The position numbers were made by a program, and so were the translations under genes. The notes beneath the pieces are model-generated. The model was not told the origin of the DNA. It searched no databases and worked only from the letters and a program-made list of their open reading frames with translations. Shown in pieces: positions 1 through 6,108 of a DNA stretch of 8,764 nucleotides; position 1 is the first letter of the stretch; each line of letters opens with the position of its first letter. The stretch is from assembly GCA_964654825.1 (NCBI GenBank), contig CAZZKG010000102.1, positions 1 to 8,764 of the forward strand, read 5' to 3'. The DNA is from CAZZKG01 sp964654825. Its GTDB lineage: Bacteria > Gemmatimonadota > CAZMKB01.

Positions 1-83
1 AATGAGGTAGAATCGATATATAAGAAGAAGTGTGATTTTAAGTTTGACTATCGATTGAGGGGGAAGAAGTCTTTCACGGAGGG

Positions 84-227
84 ATGCCGAGCAGGTATGA
101 GGTATTAAAGAAGCTCCTGGATCGTTTCGAGGAATGTCAGGTGAAGGTAGCCTATGAGGCGGGCCCGAGTGGATTCGGGGATTTTCGACGAAGCACGAGA
201 CGCTTCGGAAGTCTTTCAATCCATTGA
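84..227 (+). pseudogene. Remnant of an IS110-family DEDD transposase
   Basis: The frame from ATG 84 to TGA 225-227 encodes 47 residues containing KKLLDRFEECQVKV followed by AYEAGPSGFG. That is the region around the second catalytic acidic residue (the E of 'YEAG') in the RuvC-like DEDD domain of IS110/IS1111 transposases. Full-length members are about 300-400 residues, so this is a fragment. The match stops just after GFGDF, and the following residues (RRSTRRFGSLSIH) do not look like the family. Bases 1-105 are open in another frame, ending in KKSFTEGCRAGMRY before a stop, and could be the preceding part of the same gene after a frameshift. The first catalytic Asp is not visible. The element looks inactive. 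The family call rests on motif recognition only. Confidence 0.5.
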
Positions 228-494
228 TCGGATTGTAATCCGTTGATATTTATGATGCTTATAATGATCAAAAGTGAACGGTAGTGGAAAACTCTTTCCA
301 GGAGAGGCTAGAAACCAGACCGTCGAAAGGGGGAGAAACCCTGATAATTTCCAGTGATATCTCCACTTACAGAAGAGGATAAAAAATGACCCTTTTATCT
401 TCTGTCCCTTGGGAGAGAGCCCACCTTAGTTTGTTAGCGCCACAGATTCTCAAGGGACTTCGAGCCAGATGGGAAAAACATCATCCCTTCAGAA
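217..494. other. Non-coding stretch with several inverted repeats
   Basis: I find no credible gene here. The 83-residue frame from 386 runs antisense into the gene ending at 495 and looks like nothing known. Short dyads are clustered: CGGATT/AATCCG (229-234 with 237-242), TGGAAA/TTTCCA (285-290 with 295-300, loop ACTC), AGGG/CCCT (328-331 with 339-342), an 11-bp stem at 374-403, and GTCCCTTG/CAAGGGAC (404-411 with 451-458). There is also an imperfect direct repeat, AATCCATTGAT and AATCCGTTGAT (218-228 and 237-247). This could be non-coding debris of the insertion element, or a structured 3' region of the minus-strand gene. Confidence 0.4.
374..403 (-). terminator. Possible terminator of the beta-helix membrane protein gene
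   Basis: AGAGGATAAAA (374-384) pairs with TTTTATCTTCT (393-403) over 11 bp with one G-T wobble and an 8-base loop. It lies about 90 bases beyond the stop codon of the minus-strand gene ending at 495. Read on the minus strand, the T-rich run is in the descending arm of the stem, not after it, so this is not a textbook intrinsic terminator. An alternative pairing, CAGAAG/CTTCTG (370-375 with 399-404), shares the same bases. Confidence 0.3.
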
Positions 495-1613
495 TCATAC
501 CTGCTCCGTTTTTACGTCGCGGCAGCTCCACAGATATGTCACGATGCAGCCACAACCGTAAGCCGCGAACAGGATGCATATCAACCCACCGATATACGGT
601 AGTTTCGTTAGCAGCACCATCGCCAGGAGACCGATAACAAGTTCAATGATGATACTGTGGCCTTTTTCTTTCCCTTGCAAAGCATCCAGAAGCCGGTCCC
701 CGATGATAAGACCGGTACATATTCCACTGATGTAAACCAGCATCACGAACAGGGCCAGCACCATCAAGGCGGCGGGTATACTGACAACAAGTAGAAGCAG
801 TACGACAGAAACAAACGGTACACCCAGGAGGACCAGCAAGCCGATTCCCGTGTTTTTCATTATAGCAGTTTTTGCATGGCTCAACAAATCCCTTGTAGTG
901 TTCTTGAAGATCGAGCTCAAGATGATACCGGTGACCAGCATAGCAAAATATGACCAGTAGAAGAACCCGGATTTGTAGAAACCGTGTCTCGGCTTGATAA
1001 CGGTCTCCAGTTTCTCAGGGATGTTCCGTACGGAATCCCGGTCCAGATCTTCTGAGAGTGTCAGTCTGGTTCCTCCCCCGGCACTGTACTTTTCCCCAAA
1101 CTGCAGGTCCTCCACTTCCAGGCTCACCTGCCCTCCGATGCTTCCATTCAGAAACGCCGTTGCTGCTGCACCCCGGACCCAGCCATCTATTCTGCCCCCT
1201 TCCGCCCTGAAACTGCCGGACCCGGTGTAGATATTTCCTCTGACGTGCGCCCTCTCGGTAACTCTCACTTCGGCTCCGAAAGCAATAACATCACCGCCGA
1301 TTTCACCATCGATGACAATGTCCTGGGCAAAAGCAATGACCATATCCCGGACCTGGCCTCTGATGATTAATTCCTGACATCCCGCCAGTATGTCACCGCC
1401 AACCTCCCCATCCACATGTATCTTCTGGCAGCCGGCAATAATATCATCTTCAATGTGACCCGATATATCTATTAAACGGCTGCCGCACACCAGGTCAGTT
1501 AAAAGACTGTCCCCCGAACTTACGTTCACTTGTTCTTCACCACGGTACTCTGCCGCGAAGTTTATTTGCACCGATAAGACCACCAGTAACAGCACTGTGC
1601 TCGCCGTTTTCAT
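495..1613 (-). CDS. Bactofilin-like beta-helix protein with C-terminal membrane domain
   Basis: The protein has 372 residues. Residues 1-21 form a signal peptide (MK start, hydrophobic core VLLLVVLSV, likely cleavage near NFAA). Residues about 46-170 form a right-handed beta-helix of 17-18 residue turns: DISGHIEDDIIAGCQK, then IHVDGEVGGDILAGCQE, then LIIRGQVRDMVIAFAQD, then IVIDGEIGGDVIAFGAE. This G-x-[IV]-x-x-[DN]-[IV] periodicity is that of bactofilin/polymer-forming proteins. A linker (about 171-215) leads to a polytopic membrane domain of about 4-5 helices (217-236, 255-305, 322-361). Unlike cytoplasmic bactofilins, the signal peptide would put the helix outside the cytoplasm. Cysteines recur at equivalent turn positions ('AGCQ' twice). 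The start has an AGGGGGG Shine-Dalgarno, and a candidate promoter lies 100-130 bases upstream. The role is unknown; an envelope scaffold or sensor is possible. Confidence 0.88.
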   Translation of the reverse strand: MKTASTVLLLVVLSVQINFAAEYRGEEQVNVSSGDSLLTDLVCGSRLIDISGHIEDDIIAGCQKIHVDGEVGGDILAGCQELIIRGQVRDMVIAFAQDIVIDGEIGGDVIAFGAEVRVTERAHVRGNIYTGSGSFRAEGGRIDGWVRGAAATAFLNGSIGGQVSLEVEDLQFGEKYSAGGGTRLTLSEDLDRDSVRNIPEKLETVIKPRHGFYKSGFFYWSYFAMLVTGIILSSIFKNTTRDLLSHAKTAIMKNTGIGLLVLLGVPFVSVVLLLLVVSIPAALMVLALFVMLVYISGICTGLIIGDRLLDALQGKEKGHSIIIELVIGLLAMVLLTKLPYIGGLICILFAAYGCGCIVTYLWSCRDVKTEQV

Positions 1614-1715
1614 GATTCCCCCCTGGAAATTGAATGATGATGAACACGAAACTTCTCAGAAAACAGGGCAGTATCAACCGGATTTCCTCTCCAGATTCCG
1701 GTCTGCAATGTAGAC

Positions 1716-1743
1716 AGAATATGAAGTCCCTCGATGGTCTCAA
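1716..1743 (-). promoter_or_regulatory. Candidate sigma-70-like promoter for the beta-helix gene
   Basis: On the minus strand TTGAGA (1743-1738, 5 of 6 to TTGACA) and TATTCT (1721-1716, 4 of 6 to TATAAT) are 16 bp apart. They lie just after the stop codon of the upstream glycosyltransferase gene and about 100 bases before the ATG at 1613. This would let the beta-helix gene be transcribed apart from the upstream genes. It is a consensus match only. Confidence 0.3.
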
Positions 1744-1748
1744 AACAT

Positions 1749-3551
1749 TTAAAAACCATATGGCTCGATTGTCGTATTGAGCAACTCCCACTCGGTCGAC
1801 GGCTGCCAGTTACGGAACGTCTTCCCATCGTAGTACAGAAACAGTAATGATGGATCACCCAGGGAGTGTGCAAATCTGAAGCGCACTTCCCTGACATCCT
1901 CTCCTCCGGGGAATACCTCCACCACGGTTGCGCTGAACAGCTGATTGGTATATTCCTGTCCTTCTGTGAAAGTTGGATTGACACGTACAATCCTGGCAAA
2001 CATATTACTCAGCCATCCTCTGCTATCAACTTTCAATGAAAGTGTATTATCATCATCCTGCCTGGCCCAGACGTGGCCATTGAAGCTCGACAGCAGTAGG
2101 ATACCCACATAGTGACCCCGGTGGTATCGGTAAATGTCAGAAAGGTAGAAGGTGTTGAATGAAGAGTTCGTATTGAGATAGATGACCCTCCCTTCGAAAT
2201 CCTCTTCGATCAGAGGGAGGCTGCGAACGACTGTTCGATCAGGCAATTTCATACCGGGTATCCACATCGAGGGATAAACAAAAAGAAGTACTACCGGTAT
2301 GATCACCACAGACACCAGCAGGTAATAGCCGAAGACACGGCCGAGAACGGAGACCCCCCACGGTTTGTCTATTTTTAAAACACTTTTCAGAAACGTCGTA
2401 TGTATGACAAGCCAGGTTGCTGCGAACATTCCATAGGCGCTCGGAATGTAGAGGATCCTTTCTCCGGGTTCGGTCGACAGGCCCGGCAGAAGGGTCAGCA
2501 GAAACACGGCGAGTGAAAACCAGACGGTGCGTTCTCCCCGGTATGGAGACAGAGCCCGGATAAATAGGAGAGAAAGCAGGATTCCTGCTGCGATGGCATA
2601 GACGAGAGTTTCAGGGGAGAGAATCACCAGTGATGGCAGAAACTGTGACAGAAGCCCGAGACACATGACCGGCAGATTGGTGAACACTTTTTCGAGGTAC
2701 TGCCACGGTTGGGCAAAAAGGTCAATATACATCAGGTTGCTCATGGGAGGTATAATACTCCGATAAAACAGCATATACGCGGCGACAACGGACAGGGGAA
2801 TGACCCAGGCTTTCCAGTTTTGAAGAAATATCCTCACTCTTTCGCGTACCGATCTGCCGACCTGCCGACCATTCAGTTCATCGGCATAAAACAGTTCATA
2901 AGCCACTATTATTAGAGGATAGACAACACCTGTCTCCTTGGATGTGACTGCTGCCAGAGAAAACAACAGACTCATCAGGTACAGGACTGTTTTTTGCTCC
3001 TGTCTTCCCCTGATGTGACAGAGAAATGCCAGGTTTATGAAAAGAAAACACAGAAGATCCGTTATTGTGGAAATCCAGGTCACGGTCATACCATGATCTT
3101 CGCAGATGAGGAACAAGACGGCGGTTATCAGTGAAGGGAGTTGCATCCCGGATAAGCGCCGTAGAATGAGGAAGAGAGTGAAGGCACCCAGAGCGTGAAT
3201 CAGAAGCAAAACGATATGATACGGAACCGCATTTCTTCCGAACACCTGATAAAGCAGGATCAAAGTCCAGCTCGCCAGCGGACGCAGGAAAGCACCACCG
3301 ACACCGGGATCCTTCCACCAGAGATTCCTGAATACCGGGTAGGAATCGATATCAGTGTACCAAAATCCGGGGAGAGGATCGTATGATACCGCACCTTCCA
3401 GCATACTGACGAACAGGTAGTCATCAGCAAAGAACCCAGTGGTCAGGTAAGGCCAGTATGCAAGCATACTGAGTGCCATGAGCACAAGAGCTACGAGAGA
3501 AAGTGGGAAGGTTCGGACACTCATTGAATTATGGGTGGCACTTGTGGTCAC
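1749..3551 (-). CDS. GT-C membrane glycosyltransferase, TMTC-like
   Basis: This 600-residue polytopic protein has about ten or more hydrophobic segments through residue 427, then a soluble C-terminal part of about 170 residues (430-600). A GT-C-type acidic pair sits in the first extracytoplasmic loop (GFFADDYLF, D43 D44). Other marks of the group that includes TMTC-type O-mannosyltransferases are FLRPLASWT (88-96), YHIVLLLIHALGAF (111-124), TVTWISTITDLL (156-167), SKETGVVYP (204-212) and PGERILYIPSAYG (362-374). Such enzymes move sugar from polyprenyl-phosphate donors to acceptors outside the cytoplasm; the acceptor here cannot be told. The start is GTG 3551-3549, supported by GGAGGGG nine to ten bases upstream. 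The internal ATG at residue 10 has no ribosome site. The GTG overlaps the TGA of the small upstream ORF (GTGA). Multi-pass GT-C assignment is firm, specificity is not. Confidence 0.88.
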   Translation of the reverse strand: MTTSATHNSMSVRTFPLSLVALVLMALSMLAYWPYLTTGFFADDYLFVSMLEGAVSYDPLPGFWYTDIDSYPVFRNLWWKDPGVGGAFLRPLASWTLILLYQVFGRNAVPYHIVLLLIHALGAFTLFLILRRLSGMQLPSLITAVLFLICEDHGMTVTWISTITDLLCFLFINLAFLCHIRGRQEQKTVLYLMSLLFSLAAVTSKETGVVYPLIIVAYELFYADELNGRQVGRSVRERVRIFLQNWKAWVIPLSVVAAYMLFYRSIIPPMSNLMYIDLFAQPWQYLEKVFTNLPVMCLGLLSQFLPSLVILSPETLVYAIAAGILLSLLFIRALSPYRGERTVWFSLAVFLLTLLPGLSTEPGERILYIPSAYGMFAATWLVIHTTFLKSVLKIDKPWGVSVLGRVFGYYLLVSVVIIPVVLLFVYPSMWIPGMKLPDRTVVRSLPLIEEDFEGRVIYLNTNSSFNTFYLSDIYRYHRGHYVGILLLSSFNGHVWARQDDDNTLSLKVDSRGWLSNMFARIVRVNPTFTEGQEYTNQLFSATVVEVFPGGEDVREVRFRFAHSLGDPSLLFLYYDGKTFRNWQPSTEWELLNTTIEPYGF

Positions 3552-3730
3552 TGCAGATCCCCTCCACCGGGGGTCTCATGCATTTCACAGGTTATTCCAT
3601 ACAAAGACCCATGATCTCCATGACTATATTCGTCATGAGTTGCCGTGTGATGCGCTTTACTCATCACAATCCCCACTAGCGGGAGGAGACTCGCCAGAAA
3701 AAGGTTTCCAATTTTCAAAGGATTTGGCAA
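3548..3730 (-). CDS. Small exported histidine-rich protein, coupled to the glycosyltransferase
   Basis: A frame of up to 60 residues ends in TGA (3550-3548) that overlaps the GTG start of the glycosyltransferase as GTGA, the usual sign of translational coupling. Residues about 6-22 (KIGNLFLASLLPLVGIV) look like a signal peptide or membrane anchor. The mature part holds six histidines (27, 28, 32, 37, 40, 51) with acidic residues (HHTATHDEYSHGDHG), one Cys and a GGG tail, which suggests metal binding. The start is uncertain. TTG 3730 and TTG 3718 (giving a conventional K-I-G signal start) lack a clear Shine-Dalgarno. ATG 3664 has a GGGG six bases upstream but would drop the hydrophobic segment. 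I recognise no family. It may also be a leader peptide whose translation opens the downstream ribosome site. Confidence 0.5.
   Translation of the reverse strand: MPNPLKIGNLFLASLLPLVGIVMSKAHHTATHDEYSHGDHGSLYGITCEMHETPGGGDLQ
3555..3576 (-). promoter_or_regulatory. Hairpin holding the glycosyltransferase ribosome binding site
   Basis: In the minus-strand mRNA AGACCCCC (3576-3569) pairs with GGGGATCT (3562-3555) around a 6-base loop GGTGGA, with four G-C pairs, one C-A mismatch and three further pairs. The Shine-Dalgarno GGAGGGG spans the loop and descending arm, and the stem ends three bases before the GTG start at 3551. The hairpin lies within the last codons of the small ORF, so a ribosome finishing that ORF would unfold it. 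Confidence 0.5.
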
Positions 3731-4107
3731 GTCAACAGGAAGTATGTGTGGGGATAAGCTTTCACAAGGTTGACTTTCACTTGACGGTTATCGCTGAAAG
3801 TATCTCGAGTGTGGTATCTTAGAGAACGATTTCACCCAGGTAGTGAGTGGAAAGTCTAGGGTGGAACTTCTTGTGAGATTCAGCGGTAATATCCGCATGT
3901 TGTGCCCGGGTGGGATCGTTCATTGATCTTAAGACTTATTCCCCGTTGAATTTTCATTTCTATTCATTCATGCCGGGATTCCCTAATCTGAGCATTCATC
4001 CCAATTCAGCCTGGCCCAAAAAGATCGCACACATCCTGAAAAAAATCCGTTTATGTCAGTAGAGAGAAGAAAATCGACGTTCCATTTTCAACAAAGGGAG
4101 GATCGCC
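3731..4107. other. Divergent intergenic region
   Basis: This stretch of about 377 bases separates the minus-strand glycosyltransferase unit from the plus-strand peptidase gene and should carry both promoters. I see no gene in it. Visible signals are two TTGAC boxes 11 bp apart (3770-3774 and 3781-3785), a small dyad GCGG-TAATAT-CCGC (3883-3896), and an AT-rich tract at about 3930-3975 with several TTCATT repeats. No pair of -35 and -10 boxes is good enough to call a promoter for either direction. Confidence 0.5.
3770..3785 (+). promoter_or_regulatory. Tandem TTGAC boxes, possible operator
   Basis: TTGAC occurs at 3770-3774 and 3781-3785, exactly 11 bp apart and so on the same face of the helix. 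This is the arrangement used by many response-regulator dimers binding direct repeats. It lies just upstream of the small ORF and glycosyltransferase transcribed leftwards. There is no independent evidence that a protein binds here. Confidence 0.25.
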
Positions 4108-4110
4108 ATG
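4093..4110 (+). promoter_or_regulatory. Ribosome binding site of the peptidase-like gene
   Basis: AAAGGGAGGATCGCC directly precedes ATG 4108, placing GGGAGG six bases before the start. This strong site fixes the start codon. It also places the hydrophobic segment of the encoded protein at its N-terminus as a signal peptide. Confidence 0.75.
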
Positions 4111-4581
4111 TTCTCGACACCCCTAACAACCATCGGTCGCTTATTCAACAAGCAGGTTATCACATACGCAACAGCAACGCTGCTCTGGTGTTGCTTGTTC
4201 ACAAGCAACGCTTTCGGGCAGGCGATATGTCTGGATGAAACATACGATCCAGCATCTGACAACAGGGAAGACACCATCTGCTACGGTGTGAACACCGACG
4301 ATGGCAACGATCTTGTGGGCCAGCTGACGAGCCGACGCCGACACAATTCAGAGTTCAAGCTCGTACAGGGGGCCATGGACAGAAACGGCGTAGTACACCC
4401 CCACAGGCAGTGGGGGGGAGCATGCTATGCCTTTGCCCATCAGGCGGTTGCTGAGTATCTCGGTTATGCAAGAAAAGAAAGCGGCGCTCATATGAACATG
4501 GCAGTGGAGGATTTTGCCCAGTCACCAGCATGGGGGGTGCCGGTCGACAAAGACGTTGGCTACTGGGGTTCCCCGGAGTAT
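4108..4581 (+). CDS. Secreted cysteine-peptidase-like protein, N-terminal part
   Basis: These 158 codons run from ATG 4108 to the edge of the N gap. Residues 1-39 are a signal peptide with a long n-region (R11, K15), a hydrophobic core (ITYATATLLWCCLFTS) and cleavage near AFG-QA. A short acidic, Cys-containing stretch follows. Then comes RQWGGACYAFAHQAVAEYLGY (100-120), which reads as the nucleophile helix of a papain/C39-fold cysteine peptidase: Q101 as oxyanion-hole residue and C106 as nucleophile at the start of a helix. The matching His motif is just beyond the gap (4694-4696), so this and the next entry are one gene. The 100-N spacer puts the two halves in different frames, which only shows that the true gap length is not 100. 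Activity cannot be confirmed without the missing part. Confidence 0.8.
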
Positions 4582-4681
4582 NNNNNNNNNNNNNNNNNNN
4601 NNNNNNNNNNNNNNNNNNNNNNNNNNNNNNNNNNNNNNNNNNNNNNNNNNNNNNNNNNNNNNNNNNNNNNNNNNNNNNNNN
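4582..4681. other. Assembly gap of 100 Ns
   Basis: There are exactly 100 ambiguous bases, the conventional filler for a gap of unknown size. The gap falls within the catalytic domain of the peptidase-like gene. Frames running through it are artefacts. To join the halves in frame, the real length must be a multiple of three. Confidence 0.95.
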
Positions 4682-5983
4682 GTGGGCGAGACGCATTGGG
4701 TCACATTGATGGGATATGCCGACATTGAAGAAGACGGCCTACCGAGCACGTTCTTCGCGAGCGATCCTGCTCAGTACTTCGATGACCGCCAGGGGTATCG
4801 CGAGTACATAAACCTGGACGATTTCGGCGAAGGTTCCTCCTGGGGAGCAGCTCAGTCCGACGGCGATAGAAATCTTATCACGAAAATCGTCCCCTGGAAT
4901 CAGCACCTCAACGGTGGATGTGATAGCGGTGGTTGGGCCCGTGAATTCGACGATGAATGGGCTTTCAGCTCACCGCCGTTCACCCTGTGCGACGATTGTG
5001 AAGATGTGGATTGCAATGAGGGCAATGTCGACGGCGTTCACCCGAGGCAGTACGGCGTCAATATCGAATGCTGGGACGACGGAAGCATGGTAGCCGATTA
5101 CTATGCGACAAAGGAGAACCCGTTTGTTGTCGCTGGTCGCAACGTTTCGTGTGATGACGTTTTTGTGAGATACTCCGACGGACGCGATGATAGGGAGATA
5201 ATCAGGGGTATCTTGAGGCGGTACGGGTACAGCAGCGCGACCGGGGAATGGACAAAGTTGAGCGGTTATTCTGTCAGCGAATCAGAGGGTACACTCGACG
5301 TAGTCACCGAGACAGGCAGAGCCGGCAATCAGCTCTATCTGATGGACTTTGCGAACTGGCAAACCAACTACCGGATGGTCGGTGATGATATCCCAGGCAC
5401 CTACTCAAAGAGGCGCACGACACTGATACTGGAGTTCGACAATGGAGAGGAACTCACTGTAGAGATCTCTCCTCCGGGCACCTACGGCATCAAGGTGGTA
5501 TGTGAGGATGACGGAAATGAAAGATATTACTTCCTCGAGGCCGACCAGAGCACCAACTGGGTATGGGATGATGAAACTGGATACAAGGATGAATGGCAGT
5601 TCGAAACGACGTCCAGCAACTGCGATTGCGACAACGTCTCTCTGAGTATTGCCCTCGGCGCGAACAGTGAACGCAGTGATCCTTCGGTCGGAGTGAGTCG
5701 ATTCGGATTCCACAACGGGAGCCAGAGGTGGCGGAGACTCAATTGGAGCAGCCCCTGGTCACCGGATATCGTTTCTACCACAGATACCGGGCTCTCCGGC
5801 ACAGAACACATAATGGAATGGACCACCAGCTGGCCGAGCGACTATCGTTTTGTCGGCAAAAACATCGCAGGAACCTACTCTGAACGAAAGACGGTTTTCT
5901 CTATTGAGTTTGGAATGTCTAACAACGGTCCCGGTGGAGCGAGTCAGACGATCAGGCGCAGCGTCCAGATCGTACCGTTCTAA
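4682..5983 (+). CDS. Secreted cysteine-peptidase-like protein, C-terminal part with tandem modules
   Basis: These 433 codons run from the gap to TAA 5981-5983; the true start is at 4108. The first residues, ETHWVTLMGYADIEEDG and FFASDP, give the catalytic His (H5 here) on a beta-strand ending in GY, then an Asp-Pro (D28). That order is typical of C39-like peptidases (Cys, His, Asp). In papain the third residue is Asn, so C39-like is preferred. After a Cys- and acid-rich linker (about 78-123, CDDCEDVDCNEG) come two diverged tandem modules, 124-267 and 268-433. These are rich in predicted beta-strands and share Y-G-[VI], an early Cys-x-Asp-Asp-Gly, a Cys-Asp-[DN]-V and VG..I.GTYS.R. I recognise no family for the module; carbohydrate or surface binding is possible. 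No sorting signal is obvious at the C-terminus. Confidence 0.82.
   Translation: MGETHWVTLMGYADIEEDGLPSTFFASDPAQYFDDRQGYREYINLDDFGEGSSWGAAQSDGDRNLITKIVPWNQHLNGGCDSGGWAREFDDEWAFSSPPFTLCDDCEDVDCNEGNVDGVHPRQYGVNIECWDDGSMVADYYATKENPFVVAGRNVSCDDVFVRYSDGRDDREIIRGILRRYGYSSATGEWTKLSGYSVSESEGTLDVVTETGRAGNQLYLMDFANWQTNYRMVGDDIPGTYSKRRTTLILEFDNGEELTVEISPPGTYGIKVVCEDDGNERYYFLEADQSTNWVWDDETGYKDEWQFETTSSNCDCDNVSLSIALGANSERSDPSVGVSRFGFHNGSQRWRRLNWSSPWSPDIVSTTDTGLSGTEHIMEWTTSWPSDYRFVGKNIAGTYSERKTVFSIEFGMSNNGPGGASQTIRRSVQIVPF
5051..5482 (+). repeat. C-terminal module, copy 1
   Basis: This copy encodes 144 residues starting YGVNIECWDDGS. It contains CDDVFVRYSDG, then GEWTKLSGYS, and ends after YRMVGDDIPGTYSKRRTTL, ILEF and VEISP. 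It aligns along its length with the next module and so appears to be a diverged duplication. Similarity is visible in protein, not as a DNA repeat. Confidence 0.65.
5483..5980 (+). repeat. C-terminal module, copy 2
   Basis: This copy encodes 166 residues starting YGIKVVCEDDGN. It contains CDCDNVSLSIALG, then SQRWRRLNWSS, and YRFVGKNIAGTYSERKTVF followed by SIEF. It ends with VQIVPF at the stop codon. It is about 20 residues longer than copy 1; extra residues lie around VWDDETGYKDEW and near the end (MSNNGPGGASQ). Confidence 0.65.
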
Positions 5984-5994
5984 CGAGTCCGGCT

Positions 5995-6037
5995 TCATCG
6001 ACTTCCTGAAGATCTTCGGTCGACGGGGAGTCGATGA
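5995..6037 (+). terminator. Inverted repeat between convergent genes
   Basis: TCATCGACT (5995-6003) and AGTCGATGA (6029-6037) are a perfect 9-bp inverted repeat around 25 bases that include the palindrome GAAGATCTTC. It starts 11 bases after the peptidase stop codon and lies between two convergent genes, a natural place for a terminator. No T-run follows on either strand, so an intrinsic terminator is not certain. Confidence 0.3.
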
Positions 6038-6108
6038 GCAGGATGGACCGAAGCCCGGGATGGCAATTTCACTTGAGTCTTCCCATACCGGTACGTGATT
6101 GTGACTAT

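Noticed and set aside
386..637. 83-residue plus-strand frame
   Set aside because: Its start sits in a hairpin loop, most of it is antisense to the beta-helix gene, and no family features are seen.
4514..4681. Reading frame opening at 4514 that runs through the Ns into the peptidase C-terminus
   Set aside because: Before the gap it is out of frame with the signal-peptide-bearing protein from 4108. It joins only because the 100-N filler is not the real length.
6086..6093. Palindrome TACCGGTA
   Set aside because: A single 8-bp palindrome is expected by chance in a window this size and has no context that gives it a role.
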